From the NCBI RefSeq assembly GCF_018691265.1, contig NW_024881296.1:5859427-5923426 (forward strand): DNA of 64,000 bases, written 5' to 3'. Numbering within the stretch: position 1 is the first letter of the stretch; every line of letters begins with the position of its first letter. The position numbers and the translations under genes were made by a program. The stretch is from Tyto alba (lineage: Eukaryota > Chordata > Aves > Strigiformes > Tytonidae). Under the pieces are notes generated by a model. It had not been told where the DNA came from. It ran no database searches and saw only the letters and a list, made by a program, of their open reading frames with translations. This document shows, one piece after another, positions 36,106 through 47,786 of the stretch.

Positions 36106-37282
36106 CTTGGCAAAGGTCTCTTCTGCTTTTAATTGAGAAGAAGCAAGGGAAGGAATGGGCAGGAAGGATAGATGGCAGGGCGATGATGTCAAAAGGATGA
36201 GGAAGAAAAAAACAGGAGGAAGAGAATAATGAGGCAGAGAGTCTCTGTAGTCTAATTTTATGAGGAAAACAGTCATGCAACAAAACAAGATGGGCTATAA
36301 ATGTTGGTATTCACATTCATCTGTGAGTTAAGTGCTAAGAAAAGAGTCTATGGGAGAAGCTGGCCTGTTGGGAAATACTGCCAGAGCCAGGATGTTCCCC
36401 TGCACAGCTCCAGGGCCCTTTTAGTGCCCCTCCAGAGTTTGCACCTCCTTCTGGGTGCTGACAAGGTAGAAGTTAATGACAGTGGTTAACACGTTAGATC
36501 ACCAGGTCATGCTGCCTTTGCTCCCCCTTCAAGCCCCTTCACAGTAAGTAAACAGACAGGGCCGTAGACTGGAAATGTGTCCTCTGGTACTTCTGCAACA
36601 CAAACAGTGCGGTAATGGAAAAACAGTCTGTTTATCCTCAGAGTGTTAGCAGATGGTAGCTCCTTCCCGCTCCCGCTCCCTTTCCCTGCTGCAAGCCAAG
36701 CTCCCTGGTGCGTCCCTGAGGCCATTGCTGGAGACAGACATTCTCCAAAGCCCCTCAGCGGGGTGTGCCCTGGGCACAAACGAAGGTGAATCCCACATGC
36801 TGTTTTCAGGGGCTTGTGCAGGAGCGTTGGCTAAAAGGAAAAGGGTGCACAGAGATTAACTGTAGATACAACTGCTCTAGCTAGAGTATTGTACAGATGC
36901 AACATGCTGCTTCAAAAAGGAGCACTCTGGACTTCGTCTACAGTAAGCCAGCAGCAGGCATGTCCTTGTCATGTTACAAATTCCCCTCAGGGCAGAGGGC
37001 AGATGGAGGAGCTCATACCTCCTCTGTGGGCCCCCACATCCCAGCTGGCATCAAACGCCCTCTTGTCCAGTCTCCCCTACTAGTCAACAGTCAGCTCTGT
37101 TTCAGCTGTTTCTGAGGAAAGAGAAACAAGAGGTGAAAAGGTGGTCATGGCTTTCCCTCCACTCCTCTCTGTTGCTTCTCTAGAGCCCACAGGTACATGA
37201 CTTTTTCCCAATCCAACTGACCCAGTTGCAAACTCCTCCCTGGACACTTGCTGCCCTTCTCCTGTTGAGGGCTACTGCCAGC
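36106..37282. other. Unannotated non-coding stretch
   Basis: No gene or repeat was recognised. There are several short open frames on both strands without similarity to known proteins. Confidence 0.5.
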
Positions 37283-37422
37283 CTCAGACCTCTCAGCTAG
37301 GCTGTTTGCGGGAACATTTCTCCACCCAGTGCATTCAAAATGCTGGTTTCCAAGTCTCCAGTCATAACCAGAGTGATGTGGATTAGACAGGGCTCACACC
37401 GGCCTCAGCTGAGAGGTCTGAG
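37283..37422. repeat. 140-bp segment bounded by perfect 16-bp inverted repeats
   Basis: The left arm 37283-37298 reads ctcagacctctcagct. The right arm 37407-37422 is its exact reverse complement, agctgagaggtctgag. The arms are separated by 108 nt. Allowing single-base gaps, the similarity extends a few bases on each side (gcct before agct, gc after). The arrangement resembles a short terminal-inverted-repeat element, but no flanking target duplication is evident. A local inverted duplication is an alternative. Confidence 0.85.
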
Positions 37423-39573
37423 AGCCACATCTTCAGCAGCAAAGCTGCGCCCTGTCAGGGGTTGAGAGTGCACCGCTGCATCCTCTCAAAACTAGACAAC
37501 GAACAGACCCACTATGAGGGGTCAAAAAGCAACTGGGACAGGCTGGGGAGGGTACACTTAAGTAATTAGAGAACACGCACTAGATGGATGCCTGAGCTAA
37601 CCTAATCCAGCACTGCAACAGGATCTGATACTGCCCTCTGTAAGTTATATTCAAGTTTTAATTGTTTATGATTTTGTTACACTTAAACTTTTCCACCATA
37701 TATCTGTAAGGCTTAGGTCCACAGCCAAAGCAGAAGCATTTCTGATTTTATCATCTGTGGATTTGCAGCATCTTGTGTTGTGAAGGTGGAGAATGAGGAG
37801 TACATGAGTTAGGGTCCTCTAGTAAGGTAGCATGAACTATCACAACAAGAAAGATGATTACTGCCTTACTGACAGCCTTGACACCCAAATATTCACAGGG
37901 ATCAGTGTCTTCTCCTTGTTCTCTGCGGAGACCTGAGCACTTCCTTGGCAGGAGTTCAGGGAGAGTATGGCTCGATGAGAGCTTTAGTCTGCCCTTGCAA
38001 AGCACCATGCTGTGCTCTGACCTCACATATGGGCTTCATGTCACCTCACTCCAGACATCTCATTTTCCTCCAAGAGTAGACACTCCTTTTACAGTCAAAG
38101 GAGGGAAACATACCTTTCTACAGTGACTCATCTAACATACTTTAGATACTTCCTTTAGGAAGAGGTGAGTTGCACTGTGGCTCTTGCAGTGTCCAGGCTA
38201 GAAAGTAGGTGCCTGGTTGTATTGCAGACAATACAGCTCTGCACACTTTGCCAGCTGAATCCTGGCTGTTTTGAATTGGACATCAAAAAACAGTGGATAC
38301 TTCAGAAAGGTTGTTCTGATATTTTCTGCAGCTGTGTTGTGCAGAGAAGGTCATCAGTATTTGCAAAGTGCTTGGGTAGTACAGTTCTTAAGCAGCAGTG
38401 CCCAGAGGGCCTTAATTTCTCTGTGTTCAGACCAAGGTTTGGATGTCATCAGCCATGTAGGACCCATGTCTGTATGTTGAACAATGGCCATAAGAAGGAA
38501 TATTGGCTAGCCTCTATTTGTTGTCACAGCTTCAGGGCTGGACACATAGGCAACATGAATGGGCTGGAATGTGGTGAGGTGAAATGTGGAACTGGGGCTG
38601 CAGTCACTAGTGTACTAGTAGCCACTGAACAACCCTTCTTCCTCAAAGGGCACTGGTGATAGGAATAACTTCTGAGAAGTAGCAGTCAAGACAAAAGAAA
38701 GGCTATGCCACTGGCCACAGAGAGATGAGAGAAAAGGGCACCAGTAGACGCGTGGCTGCAGCTACTCCTCACGCTTTTGTTTCAACCATGATAATTTGTC
38801 TTTGCACCCTCTCCTCCACTCTCTGCCTGAATCTGGGATGGGCACAGCCCTCATTCCTGTGGCTGCCTCCCTGCTACATGGCCTTAGTGCTAACCCTTAG
38901 AGATACCATAGATAGAAGAGTGAATTAAATTAAACCAGTGCCAAGCCCACCTATGTGGTTTACCTAATCCTGACAAGTTGCAACAGAATTTGGGGGCTGA
39001 GTCTTACTCAAGAGGAAGTGATGGTTCCTGCAAACCATGTATAGTTCTTCAGGAGGTTTATTTGTTTTTACCTGTCAAAGTCACAATTACTCATTCAGAC
39101 TACTGCAGCGATGTATCATCCCTCAATAATGCAGGTATTCAACTTCCTCTTTGACACTTGGAGGGGCATCCTGCCCTGCTCTTGGCTCCTTACAGCACAT
39201 CTGACTGTGCTACAACGAGTCTGTGGATGTTCTCTGTCTCACCACCCTGTCAAAGGAAAGCAGAGTAAGATCCCTCGCAGGCATATTTTAGATGTGTAAT
39301 ACTGATATGTATCATAAAACATATCAGCACATTTCAAAAGTTATTTCCAAAATTTAAGCCCATGAGTCAAACAATACCAGGGATTGGAAAGTGTCCCATA
39401 TGCCAAACAAGGATCAGCACACAGCTGAAAGCCAGTGAAGGAAATGGGCAGCAGCTGGTGACACAACAGGAGCTGGTTTTCCCCTGTCCTCTCTTGGATT
39501 CCAATGCTTGTGAAACCCTGAGCTCCAGCAGGAAACACAGGAGGGAGAATGCATGTCATAGTATACAATGGAA
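37423..39573. other. Unannotated non-coding stretch
   Basis: It contains the longest non-repeat open frame of the window, 38165-38659 plus (164 codons, cysteine-rich). I recognise no domain in it, and its length is not unusual by chance across 64 kb in six frames. A small stem, ctgatatgt/acatatcag, lies at about 39302-39327. Confidence 0.45.
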
Positions 39574-39630
39574 GGAGAGGGGGTGTGCGTGATTTTCACA
39601 GAGGAGAGGGGGTGTGCGTGATTTTCACAG
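39574..39630. repeat. Perfect 28-29-bp tandem duplication
   Basis: The unit beginning ggagagggggtgtgcg and ending ttttcacag occurs at 39574-39601 and again, identically, at 39603-39630, giving a period of 29. The absence of any mismatch suggests a recent duplication or an assembly or replication slip. Confidence 0.95.
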
Positions 39631-40756
39631 CATTCAGGTTAACTCTGAACTTTCCACAGAGTTCTGGCACCAGGCTCATTCAAACAATTTATGGCAGAGC
39701 TGAAAGTGCCTCCTAGGTGTCTCAGATCGTAAGGTAACTTCTTGAGTGGTTTTGAGAAAATCAAAAAAGCAGAACCGACCTTCCTTCTACTTGGTATATG
39801 CATGCCCTGGTGGCCATCAACTTTCTAGCTGCATGTGACAGGGTCTGGCTGTCCTGTTACTTCACAGTTCCAGTCTCTAACCTCACTTCCTAAGCAGAAT
39901 GTAAAGGGAAAGTCACAAAGGATTTATTAAGCTTCCTGGCCCCAAAAGACATGTGTGAGGACAAGGCAGGTCTCATCTTTCTATGCACAAGCTCACAGCT
40001 GCAGACTTGTGGCATTCAACCTCCTCAATGAGGCTCCCACTAAGAAGCTGTTGTATCCAGATGCCAGTGTCCTCCTTAACCACAAACCTCTCACAAATGC
40101 CAGCTGCACTGTCTCCAAGCCAGGAGTTTCAGTGTCAGCCTTCATCAGTTCTCCATCTTGTCTGTCACAGTATGGTGCAGTTGAAGCATCAGCCTCATCA
40201 CTGGCATTAACTGGGTCATTTATTCCACTACATCAGTTTATTCACCTGAGTATAGGATACAGCATATTGACGGTAGGGGATCCTGTGTTTCCTTGCTAAC
40301 CTTCTAAAGCCATGTCAAACATTAGAGGAGACAGAGAGCATCACCAGCAGCACACTCTACAGGGGGTCTCTTGAGGTAGTAGAAACATAAACTGACATAA
40401 GGAACACAAATCAACCAAAATATTTGCATAAATTAGGTTGGGTTTTCTGCAAATCTGAAAGACAAGAGCAAATTAGAAGTAGGTCAGCAGTGAAGTCCTT
40501 TGGATTTTGCCCTAAAAATGCAAAGAAATCTCTTTCTTTTAAGGCCATCAAGGATGAATGACTCACTGGAGACAAGGCTTTGCTGGTGATCAATGCTCTG
40601 TGAACACACACATTTAGCACAGGGCAAACTGTGATACCAAGACAAATTTGGAGTAGGAGACGAATGGCTATAAAAGACACAGAGGTGGTTTCTAAGTAAA
40701 GAGACTTCCCTTGTCACTTTACAATAGCTCATGTGGATGAAACCTACAGATCTATT
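39631..40756. other. Unannotated non-coding stretch
   Basis: No gene or repeat was recognised. A 114-codon plus-strand frame (39955-40299) resembles nothing known. Confidence 0.5.
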
Positions 40757-41160
40757 TCACAGAATCAAAAAGAATAGCTGAAAGTGGGAAGGGACTCCTG
40801 GAGAAGCCCTAATCCAAACCCCTGTTCAGAAGAAGGACAGCTAGAGCAGGTTGCCCAGGACTGCACCCAGTCATATTTTTAGTATCTCCAATGATGGAGA
40901 CTGCACAAGCTCTCTGGGCAACCTGTACCAGGGTTTGACCACACTAACGGTAAAAAAAAAAAAAAATTCTTACATTTAAATTGAATTTCCTGTAGGTCAG
41001 CTTGTGTCCATTGCCTCCTGTGCCATCACTGGGCACCACCAAGAAGTCTGGCTCCTTCTTTACTCCTCTCCATCAGGTACCTATACATGTTGATCATATT
41101 TGAGCCTTTTCTTCTCCAGGCTGAACAGCCTCAGTGGTCCCTGTACCACTCTCAGGATTT
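40757..41160 (-). mobile_element. CR1 LINE 3' end (3' UTR and end of ORF2), antisense
   Basis: On the plus strand it begins with 'ttcacagaatcaaaaagaat', a decayed complement of the CR1 3' terminus. It continues through 'gtgggaagggactcctggag', 'gagcaggttgcccaggactg', 'gatggagactgcacaagc', 'ctctctgggcaacctgtacc', 'gtgtccattgcctcctgtgc', 'cactgggcaccaccaag' and 'ttctccaggctgaacagcct'. All are standard blocks of the CR1 3' module. A 15-nt A-run (40952-40966) interrupts it. It directly abuts the ORF2 segment above 41166, either as the same element with an internal deletion or as a separate insertion. Confidence 0.9.
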
Positions 41161-41165
41161 ACATC

Positions 41166-42325
41166 ATTCATGACTGGCCTTCATCAGTACTTCATGCTTT
41201 TGATCACAACTTTCTAAGCCCAACAATTTAGTCAGTTTTCAATCCACCTCACTGTCCTCACATTTATCTGGTCCATATTTCATCAGTTTTTCCATGAGGA
41301 TTTTATAACAGATAGTGTTGAAAGCCTTACTAAAGTCAAGATAAACAACTTGTACTTCTCTCACCTCATCCACCAAGGCAGTCATTTCATTGTAGAAGGC
41401 TATTAGTTTGGTCAAACAGGATTTTCCTGTTGCAAATTCATGTCAACTGCTCCAAATAACCTTCTTTCCCTTAATATTCAAAAATGGCTTCCAGGAATAT
41501 TCACTTCATCGCCTTCTTAGAGATTGAGGTAAGGTTTACCATGCATTAGTTGCTGGGTTCTCCTCCTTACCCTTCTTTAAGTGACATTTGCCTTCTTCCC
41601 ATTATTAGGAACCTCCCCCAGTCACCAGGACAGTTCAAAGACAGTCAGGATTGGCCTCACAATGACATTGGCCTTTTCCTTTTGCAGCCAGTGTATCTGC
41701 AGAAACGTATCCTATTAATGCTTCATGTCTCTCACCAGATCCAACTCTAGATGGTCTTTGGCTTTTCTAACCCCATTCCTATGCACCCAGTGTCTCTGTA
41801 TTCCTGTTGGGTCACCTGATCCTGCTTCTACATTTTGTACAATTCCTTTTTGTGTCTGATTTTTCTGAGGAGCTTTTTGTCACCCATGCAGGCCTCCTGC
41901 CACGTTTGCTTGATTTCTTGCATGTTGATGTGGACCATTCCTGAGCCTGGAAGAGATGATCTTTGAAAATCGACCAGATCTCCTGGACCTCTCTTCTCTC
42001 CAGAAATGTCTTCCATGGGATTCTTCCAAGAAAATCCCTGAAGATGCCAAAATCTGTTCTCCTAAAGCTCAGGGTGATGATCCTGCATTCTGTCCTTCTC
42101 CTTCTTCTCGGAATCCTGAGCTCCACCATCCCAGGGTCCCTGCAGTCAAGGCTGACCCAAGCCTTCATATCCCACATCCAGTTCTTCCTTGTTTGTAGGT
42201 ACAAGGCCAAGCTCCCTTTGTCAGCCTCTCAATCACCTGTGTCACAAAGTTGTCACCAATGCACTCCAGAAACCTCCTGGATTCTTGTGTACTGCTGTGC
42301 TGTCACCCCAGTGGTTTTGTGGCAG
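41166..42325 (-). pseudogene. CR1 LINE ORF2 remnant: EN end, EN-RT linker and RT start, degenerate
   Basis: The minus strand carries degraded CR1 ORF2, which in intact elements encodes an endonuclease/reverse transcriptase for target-primed retrotransposition. Going 5' to 3', the end of the endonuclease domain lies around 42140-42310 (HKNPGGF then LECIGDNFVTQVIE in shifted frames). The linker follows in one open stretch (41812-42140) with VELRIPRRRRRTE, ITLSFRRTDFGIFRDF, TFLERR, FKDHLFQAQE and RGRRPAWV. Then comes the RT with VDEVREVQVVYLDFSKA and LDFSKAFNTI (41311-41340). The RT catalytic Y-A-D-D region and downstream palm/thumb are absent, because the sequence jumps to the 3' end at about 41165. 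Multiple frameshifts and stops make it inactive. The 5' truncation lies near 42315-42325. Confidence 0.88.
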
Positions 42326-43569
42326 GCAATTATCTGTGCAACTGTGGAGAAAAAACAGTTGTGGGAACATCAAGAAAAATTATAGATACACAGATTGGTG
42401 AGCTAAGATGAAATGTTTCCAAAGTTTAAGGGAACCTGATAAACCTACACTGAACCTTGGGTAAATATGTACAGAGTCAAAGGGATCTTGAACTACAAAT
42501 AGAAGTTGAAATGAGAATTAGGATTGCTTTTAAGGGAAAAGTAAAGTGGTAAGGCTGGTGATGATCTTCAAAGTTTATTTTAAGTCTCATTAATGCACTA
42601 TGGATTTTGTGATGGGAATACAGAAAGGACCAGCATCTGAAACCTTCAACATCATTAAGACTGGAATTTAAGCATGAGTGCATTCACTAGTTTAAGGGCC
42701 TTGACTATGACAAAAGCTGGGAAAGTAAAGTAAGTGTTGCATGTTTCTGGAGTGTTAATCAATCCTTAGCACCTTTGAGAAACAAGTAAGCACAGTACTT
42801 CTCATTTCACGGTTTAATTCCTCTTTCTTCATATTTAGGAAAAGAGAGTTAGGGAAATTGAGTGACTAGAAAGAACAGGTATTAGCATATAAGAGTTACT
42901 GGCACTTCATTCAAGGCTCATCTCAGATCACACTCCTTTCTGAGCAGGTTTCCAGAAATCCAATTATACTTGGCAGAGCTGATAGTTTTTAAAATCTAAT
43001 TGCAATGGAAGGAATGTGCTACAGTAGATGCATTTTCTTAATCCATTTGCCTCATAAAATTAGCATGCAAAAGTGAAATTCAAATTAATTCCAACCTAGA
43101 TAAAAACACCAACGTCTAGGAATTGTCTGGATGATGCAAACACCAAGTAGCCAGAAACGATGATGTCCTGAGCTGGATGTGGGTCCAGCAGGGTGCCATC
43201 AGGACTGTATGAGATAAACAGTACATTATGTCTACAGGTTATATTCAATTTACAGTGACACAAGCACCAGTGAAGTCAGAAATAAAAAACCCAAAGGTAA
43301 GCTGGAAAATTTTGAAATGTGTGAAGTGCACAACAAAAAGGAATCCAAACTGCATTAAATAAACACAGAACATTTAGAGGAGCAGGTATTGAAAAGAAGA
43401 GACACAAAAAGCAGAAACATCAGCAGGACCTAGTAAGCACTTAACAGCAATATCAGATAGTAAAATCAGTATGTTTTGGCAGCACAAGAGAATGACAAAC
43501 AAAACTTAAATTATATGATGTTTCATCTGCAGAAGACCCATGTTAGGCAGAGGGGAAGATAGGAATCCA
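42326..43569. other. Unannotated non-coding stretch
   Basis: No gene was recognised. Part of about 43100-43560 could be an older upstream portion of the plus-strand CR1 that follows, but I could not match it block by block. Confidence 0.45.
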
Positions 43570-43830
43570 TTCTTGTGCAGCATACCTGAGATACTGCTGA
43601 CATCCATCTTCAGCTTTTAAATTCAAAAGGGAGAGGAATAACCCATACTGACACAGGAAGGATTAAAGAGCAATGTTACGAAACTGACTGAAATAAAGTA
43701 TTTGTGATTAAAATCAGGCAAAACGTCCTAACACTGGATCCTGTGACACTGCTAAAAAGTTTGTCATGGGCTTTCTGGAAACATTCAAAGTCAGGAAAAG
43801 CATTTTCATATTTGTATGGGAAGGACATTT
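43570..43830 (+). mobile_element. Ancient CR1-type LINE fragment, sense orientation
   Basis: The plus strand reads as a decayed CR1 RT C-terminus and 3' region. 'cttgtgcagcatacctgaga' and 'tactgctgacatccatcttc' match the block encoding the L-E-Y-C-x-Q-x-W part, and 'aaattcaaaagggagag' follows. After 'ggaaggattaaagagcaatg' come 'acgtcctaacactggatcc' and 'tgctaaaaagtttgtcatgg', then 'ctttctggaaacattcaaag'. The order is right but divergence is heavy, and no frame is intact. It is one of only two sense-orientation CR1 copies here. Confidence 0.55.
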
Positions 43831-46800
43831 GGGGAGGTTTCATTATGTGGTTAAATATACATTATTGCATTTCTCTGCTATAGGCTGGATTGAGAGAGAA
43901 ACTCAGTCCTTGCAATTGAGTAGAACACGCATGCTCCAGAAAGCATAGGATTTTATGACCATCTAGACAGTGGCCAGCAGGACCAGTTATTGCTGGAAAA
44001 TGAAGGGCATCTTTCACAAAATTTCAAGAGGAACAGGCTGCTGTGACAGCTGTGAATTGCAGTCACCTCTGTGGAAGCCATCATCCCCCAAGGAGCGAGG
44101 TGAGCAAAGAGCCCCAGGGGTCAGAGATAGGACCTCCTTTCCCAGGCGCCCCTGGACTGAGCTTGTGGGGATGGTAGAGCTTGTCCTCCACGTATTGTCT
44201 TCACTCACAGAGGGCTGGCGTGGTTGGGGGCAGCTGCAGGAATGTCCATGGGCAGCAGCGTGAGACCCTGCTGGCAGCTGAGGAAGGCATGCCAGGGAGG
44301 GTAGGGGAAGCAGACTCACAGCGAAGCCTCACCACCGTTGCTGGGAACATAGCAGGTGCTGGAGACAAAACGTAGCTCAGCAGGAGGAACCAGATCAAAT
44401 CATTCATGGATCAAGCATGAGAGATGGCCAGCAAACTAATATAGAAAGTACACATGAAAAGCAGCCATAAAATAGCATTACAACAGTTGTGAACCTGCAG
44501 CCTATCTCTTTTTTCCCACTCACCTTCCCAAACAGCTTTCTTCCCATCACCCTTCTGAAATGAGCACTTCTGAGTGTTAGTTGTGCTGCTGGCATTTACC
44601 TGGGAGAATGAAACCATGGCCTAGAGTTTTTTTCCCCAGACTTCCTCTACAACAAAGGAAGGCAAAAATAGTACTTGATATATCTGAGATAGGTGTATTT
44701 GCAGCCTGGTGCCTTTCATCAGACATGACCAAACACAGAAGCTCATTAACCCAAGGTGACTACCAAAAATGCTTTAAACCTAAAAGTTTCTAATTCACAC
44801 AGAGACCAGTAAGTAAACTCCACATACTTTACACTAGAAGAAATGTGGCTTTAGCACTTCACTTCCTAGCTGCACTGTGACATGTTGTAATGGGCAAAAG
44901 AATGAAAAAAAGGAAGTGCTTGCAGCAGAAATCCAAACCCCAGAACACAGGTGAATGCATTTTAAGAGCAGATGGGTGAACTTGTGGAGTTGCAGACAGG
45001 GGTGATTTATCTAGCAACAGTGTGCCTGTGAAGGAAGGAAAGTTTTATTCTAAAATACTGCTGGAGGTTCCACAGGATCCACCCTGTCATGAACTTCTGT
45101 TATTTACGTATAAACACCTTGTGGTCTTCATTAACCCACTCCAGACATCCAGTCTTAAAGGGTTAGTTAGTACCAGACCAAGTCCTGAGCATGACTGCAA
45201 CAGGAGGAAATATGCCCAAGAGAGACCAGAAAAGTGGCAGAAGGCAGGATTCAGAATTTCAGTGACATGCTAGATTTCACACTGGTATTTCGTACATCCC
45301 TACCAGATGACGGATCTCTCTTGATCCATACAAGTCTTTCTGCTCCAGAGGACTCATACTGGAGTCATTAACTATCTCTCAAACTTGCTCCAACTCTAAT
45401 TTGCTGATTCTTCAGCTAAATACGGTGTTGGACTTCCACCCCACAAAACTTATGTTCAAAATACTCAGCTCCTCCTTCCTTTTGTATGCAACCTGGCTGG
45501 GATTCTTTCAAACCCTCTCCACCCTCCCTCTCAGCCTTGCTTGAACTTTCCCAAAGTAAAACCATATTTGCGCAAGGGCTTAATTTGGCAACAAAAGATT
45601 TTGCTGTTAAATTTACATTGGGAACTTATCCCAGACAGCACTGTGAAAAATGTGCTTGGACATTAATTTTGAAGAGTTTTGATTCTTGTGGGTATTTTGT
45701 TTTGCTTTAAATTGTTGGAATAAGGCTGTTTCAGTAATGGGTTGTGCCCATTTCAGCAGGGTGAGTAACAGAAGAGAAATCAAGGTGTTTCCCTTCCTCT
45801 CTCCGTGCTGGAGCTGGGTAAGCTAAGCTGAGCTGAGCTCTAAGCTTGTGGGAGGCAGAAGAAGGCTGGCATGTAGAATCCCACCTGCCTGCAATTATAA
45901 GGCACCAGCCTTTGTTTCTTGGATTTGTTATACCAGTAACAAGAAGGGTAAATCAATCAATCCAGCCTTAGCAGGGTGATATTAAACAATAAAACCACTG
46001 ATTAAACCTCATTCTTCAGTGTAGATTTTAGCCTAAAGTCACAGTCTTGTAACAAAAAGCTTACCACTAAGCAGGGAGCAAAAATGGTTTTTCTTTTGTG
46101 ATGTCCTAAGACTACACTAAATTACACATCTGAAATGAAAATCATCAATGTAGGTTTGTATGTGATACTTTGACTGACAAAACATGGTTTTAACCTGGTC
46201 TTCTGCTTCTATATTTCTTCATAATGTAAGGTAAGGATGGAAGAAAGGAAACTTCTGATAAGAGATATTGACAGATATGTAACAACCATTGTAATAGTAG
46301 CAATATATTTTCTTGCAAAAACTCAGTGAGTGGTGACTTCAGACCAGGGTCCTGAAGCAAACAGCCTTCCTGTAGAGCTGTTCATTTTCCAAACACAGGC
46401 TTTAACCAAGATACCTTAAAGTGGTTGATGGAGCACAGAGAAGGTGTCTGGTTCATGGGCAACTTTGCCAAACTTCATTCCTGTATTGGAGGTGCTGAGA
46501 AGTCTGGAGGATTTCAAGAGAAGGACGGTTTCACATCTATGTGACAGAGTTCAGAAGAGACATGGGCTCCGTGATGGTATGGGCAAGCCTGCTCTAACAT
46601 GTACTTATCCAACAGAGATAATGAGGATGGGGAGAGGACCCTCAAAAAAGGTAGAAACCGCACTGGATTTTCAGTGAAACTTCTGTTGGTGCACTGAGCA
46701 GCCTGGGCTAGAGCAGGCAGGAAACTAGGAAATAAAGTGTAGTTTTATGAGTGCTTACACAACCTGACGCTGAGATAATTTTTCTAAAGACTCTTTTTTT

Positions 46801-47769
46801 TTCCCCAGCCCCCTGTTTTTTTGAGATGGAGTCTAACGCATCTCATCACAAACAACTACATTAAGTTGCCTCTTTTAAACTAAGGAATCCCAAAGTTTTG
46901 CAAAATTTTGTACAGAAATTATTTCAGCTGTACCTGTAATCTGAAAGGAGTTGTATGTTTTAAAGAGCTGTGCTAATCTTAGTCTTAAACTTAACATTTT
47001 GGTGTGTAAAGGTGCTTTTATTTCTTAAGTTCATCATAAGCTAAACACTAGCAATATTTGAAATGGTGTCTATGGGCAACTAGGGATGGGGGCAGAACAG
47101 ATGATGATCATGATCAAAGCCTGAGTTTACATATTATTTCTATGTTTTCAGTGGGTAGTTATGTATCTTTGTAAGGACATATTTTCAACACTGAATCAGG
47201 AAAACAAAATCCAGCCTTTAAGAAGAAGGAATCCACTCTAGGATGACCAACAAATTTATTTTGCATGGATCAAGTAAATCAGCAATATTTGCCATAAAAT
47301 TTGCTGAAGCTTATATAGAATTTGTCATTTACATGAGGTGAACAATTAAGCATAAGGCCTGAATAATAATTTCAATATGACTTATAAGAAGAAAACCCTT
47401 AAACCTTTTTTAGGTCCTAACAATTATAGAATTGATTAAAAGTGTATTTTTTTCTTCTGTTGTTAAAGTTGTGTCATATTAAGGTTATTTGATGTTTGTT
47501 ATATACAGCTGAAAGGCAAATAATTCACTGACTCCTTGATTATTTTCTAAGCAGAATCAATTGCTTTAGAAATATTTGAAAGTATGAAACAAACAGGTTG
47601 TATTTTTGGCAGTGGTTGTTTTTTCAACAGTATCCTCAGCTGAGAAGCTGATGTCGACTTCAAGGTGTACACCGAGTTAAAAGAAAAAAATTGGTGGAAA
47701 TTTGTTTCCAAACAGAAGTGTGAATATTTCCTTACAGTTAATCACTCAGCTTGTAGCTGAAAGAATACC
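43831..47769. other. Unannotated non-coding stretch
   Basis: No supported gene or repeat. A short 'gctaagctgagctgagctc' microrepeat lies at 45821-45840. Open frames near 44.0-44.4 kb on both strands overlap each other and look random. Confidence 0.5.
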
Positions 47770-47786
47770 AAAAAAAAAAAAAAAAA
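47770..47786. repeat. A homopolymer (17 nt)
   Basis: An uninterrupted A-run. No retrocopy was recognised upstream. Confidence 0.95.

Noticed and set aside
35878..36288. Overlapping 132- and 136-codon minus-strand frames and 81- and 97-codon plus-strand frames
   Set aside because: GC-rich DNA has few stop codons. The frames overlap in several registers and no domain is recognisable.
38165..38659. 164-codon cysteine-rich plus-strand open frame, the longest outside repeats
   Set aside because: No recognisable domain, unremarkable start context and no coding-like composition. A frame of this length is expected by chance in 64 kb read in six frames.
43470..43530. 'ttttggcagcacaagagaatg', reminiscent of the 5' part of U6 snRNA
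   Set aside because: Only about ten bases match. The conserved downstream U6 central domain and the terminal T-run are absent.
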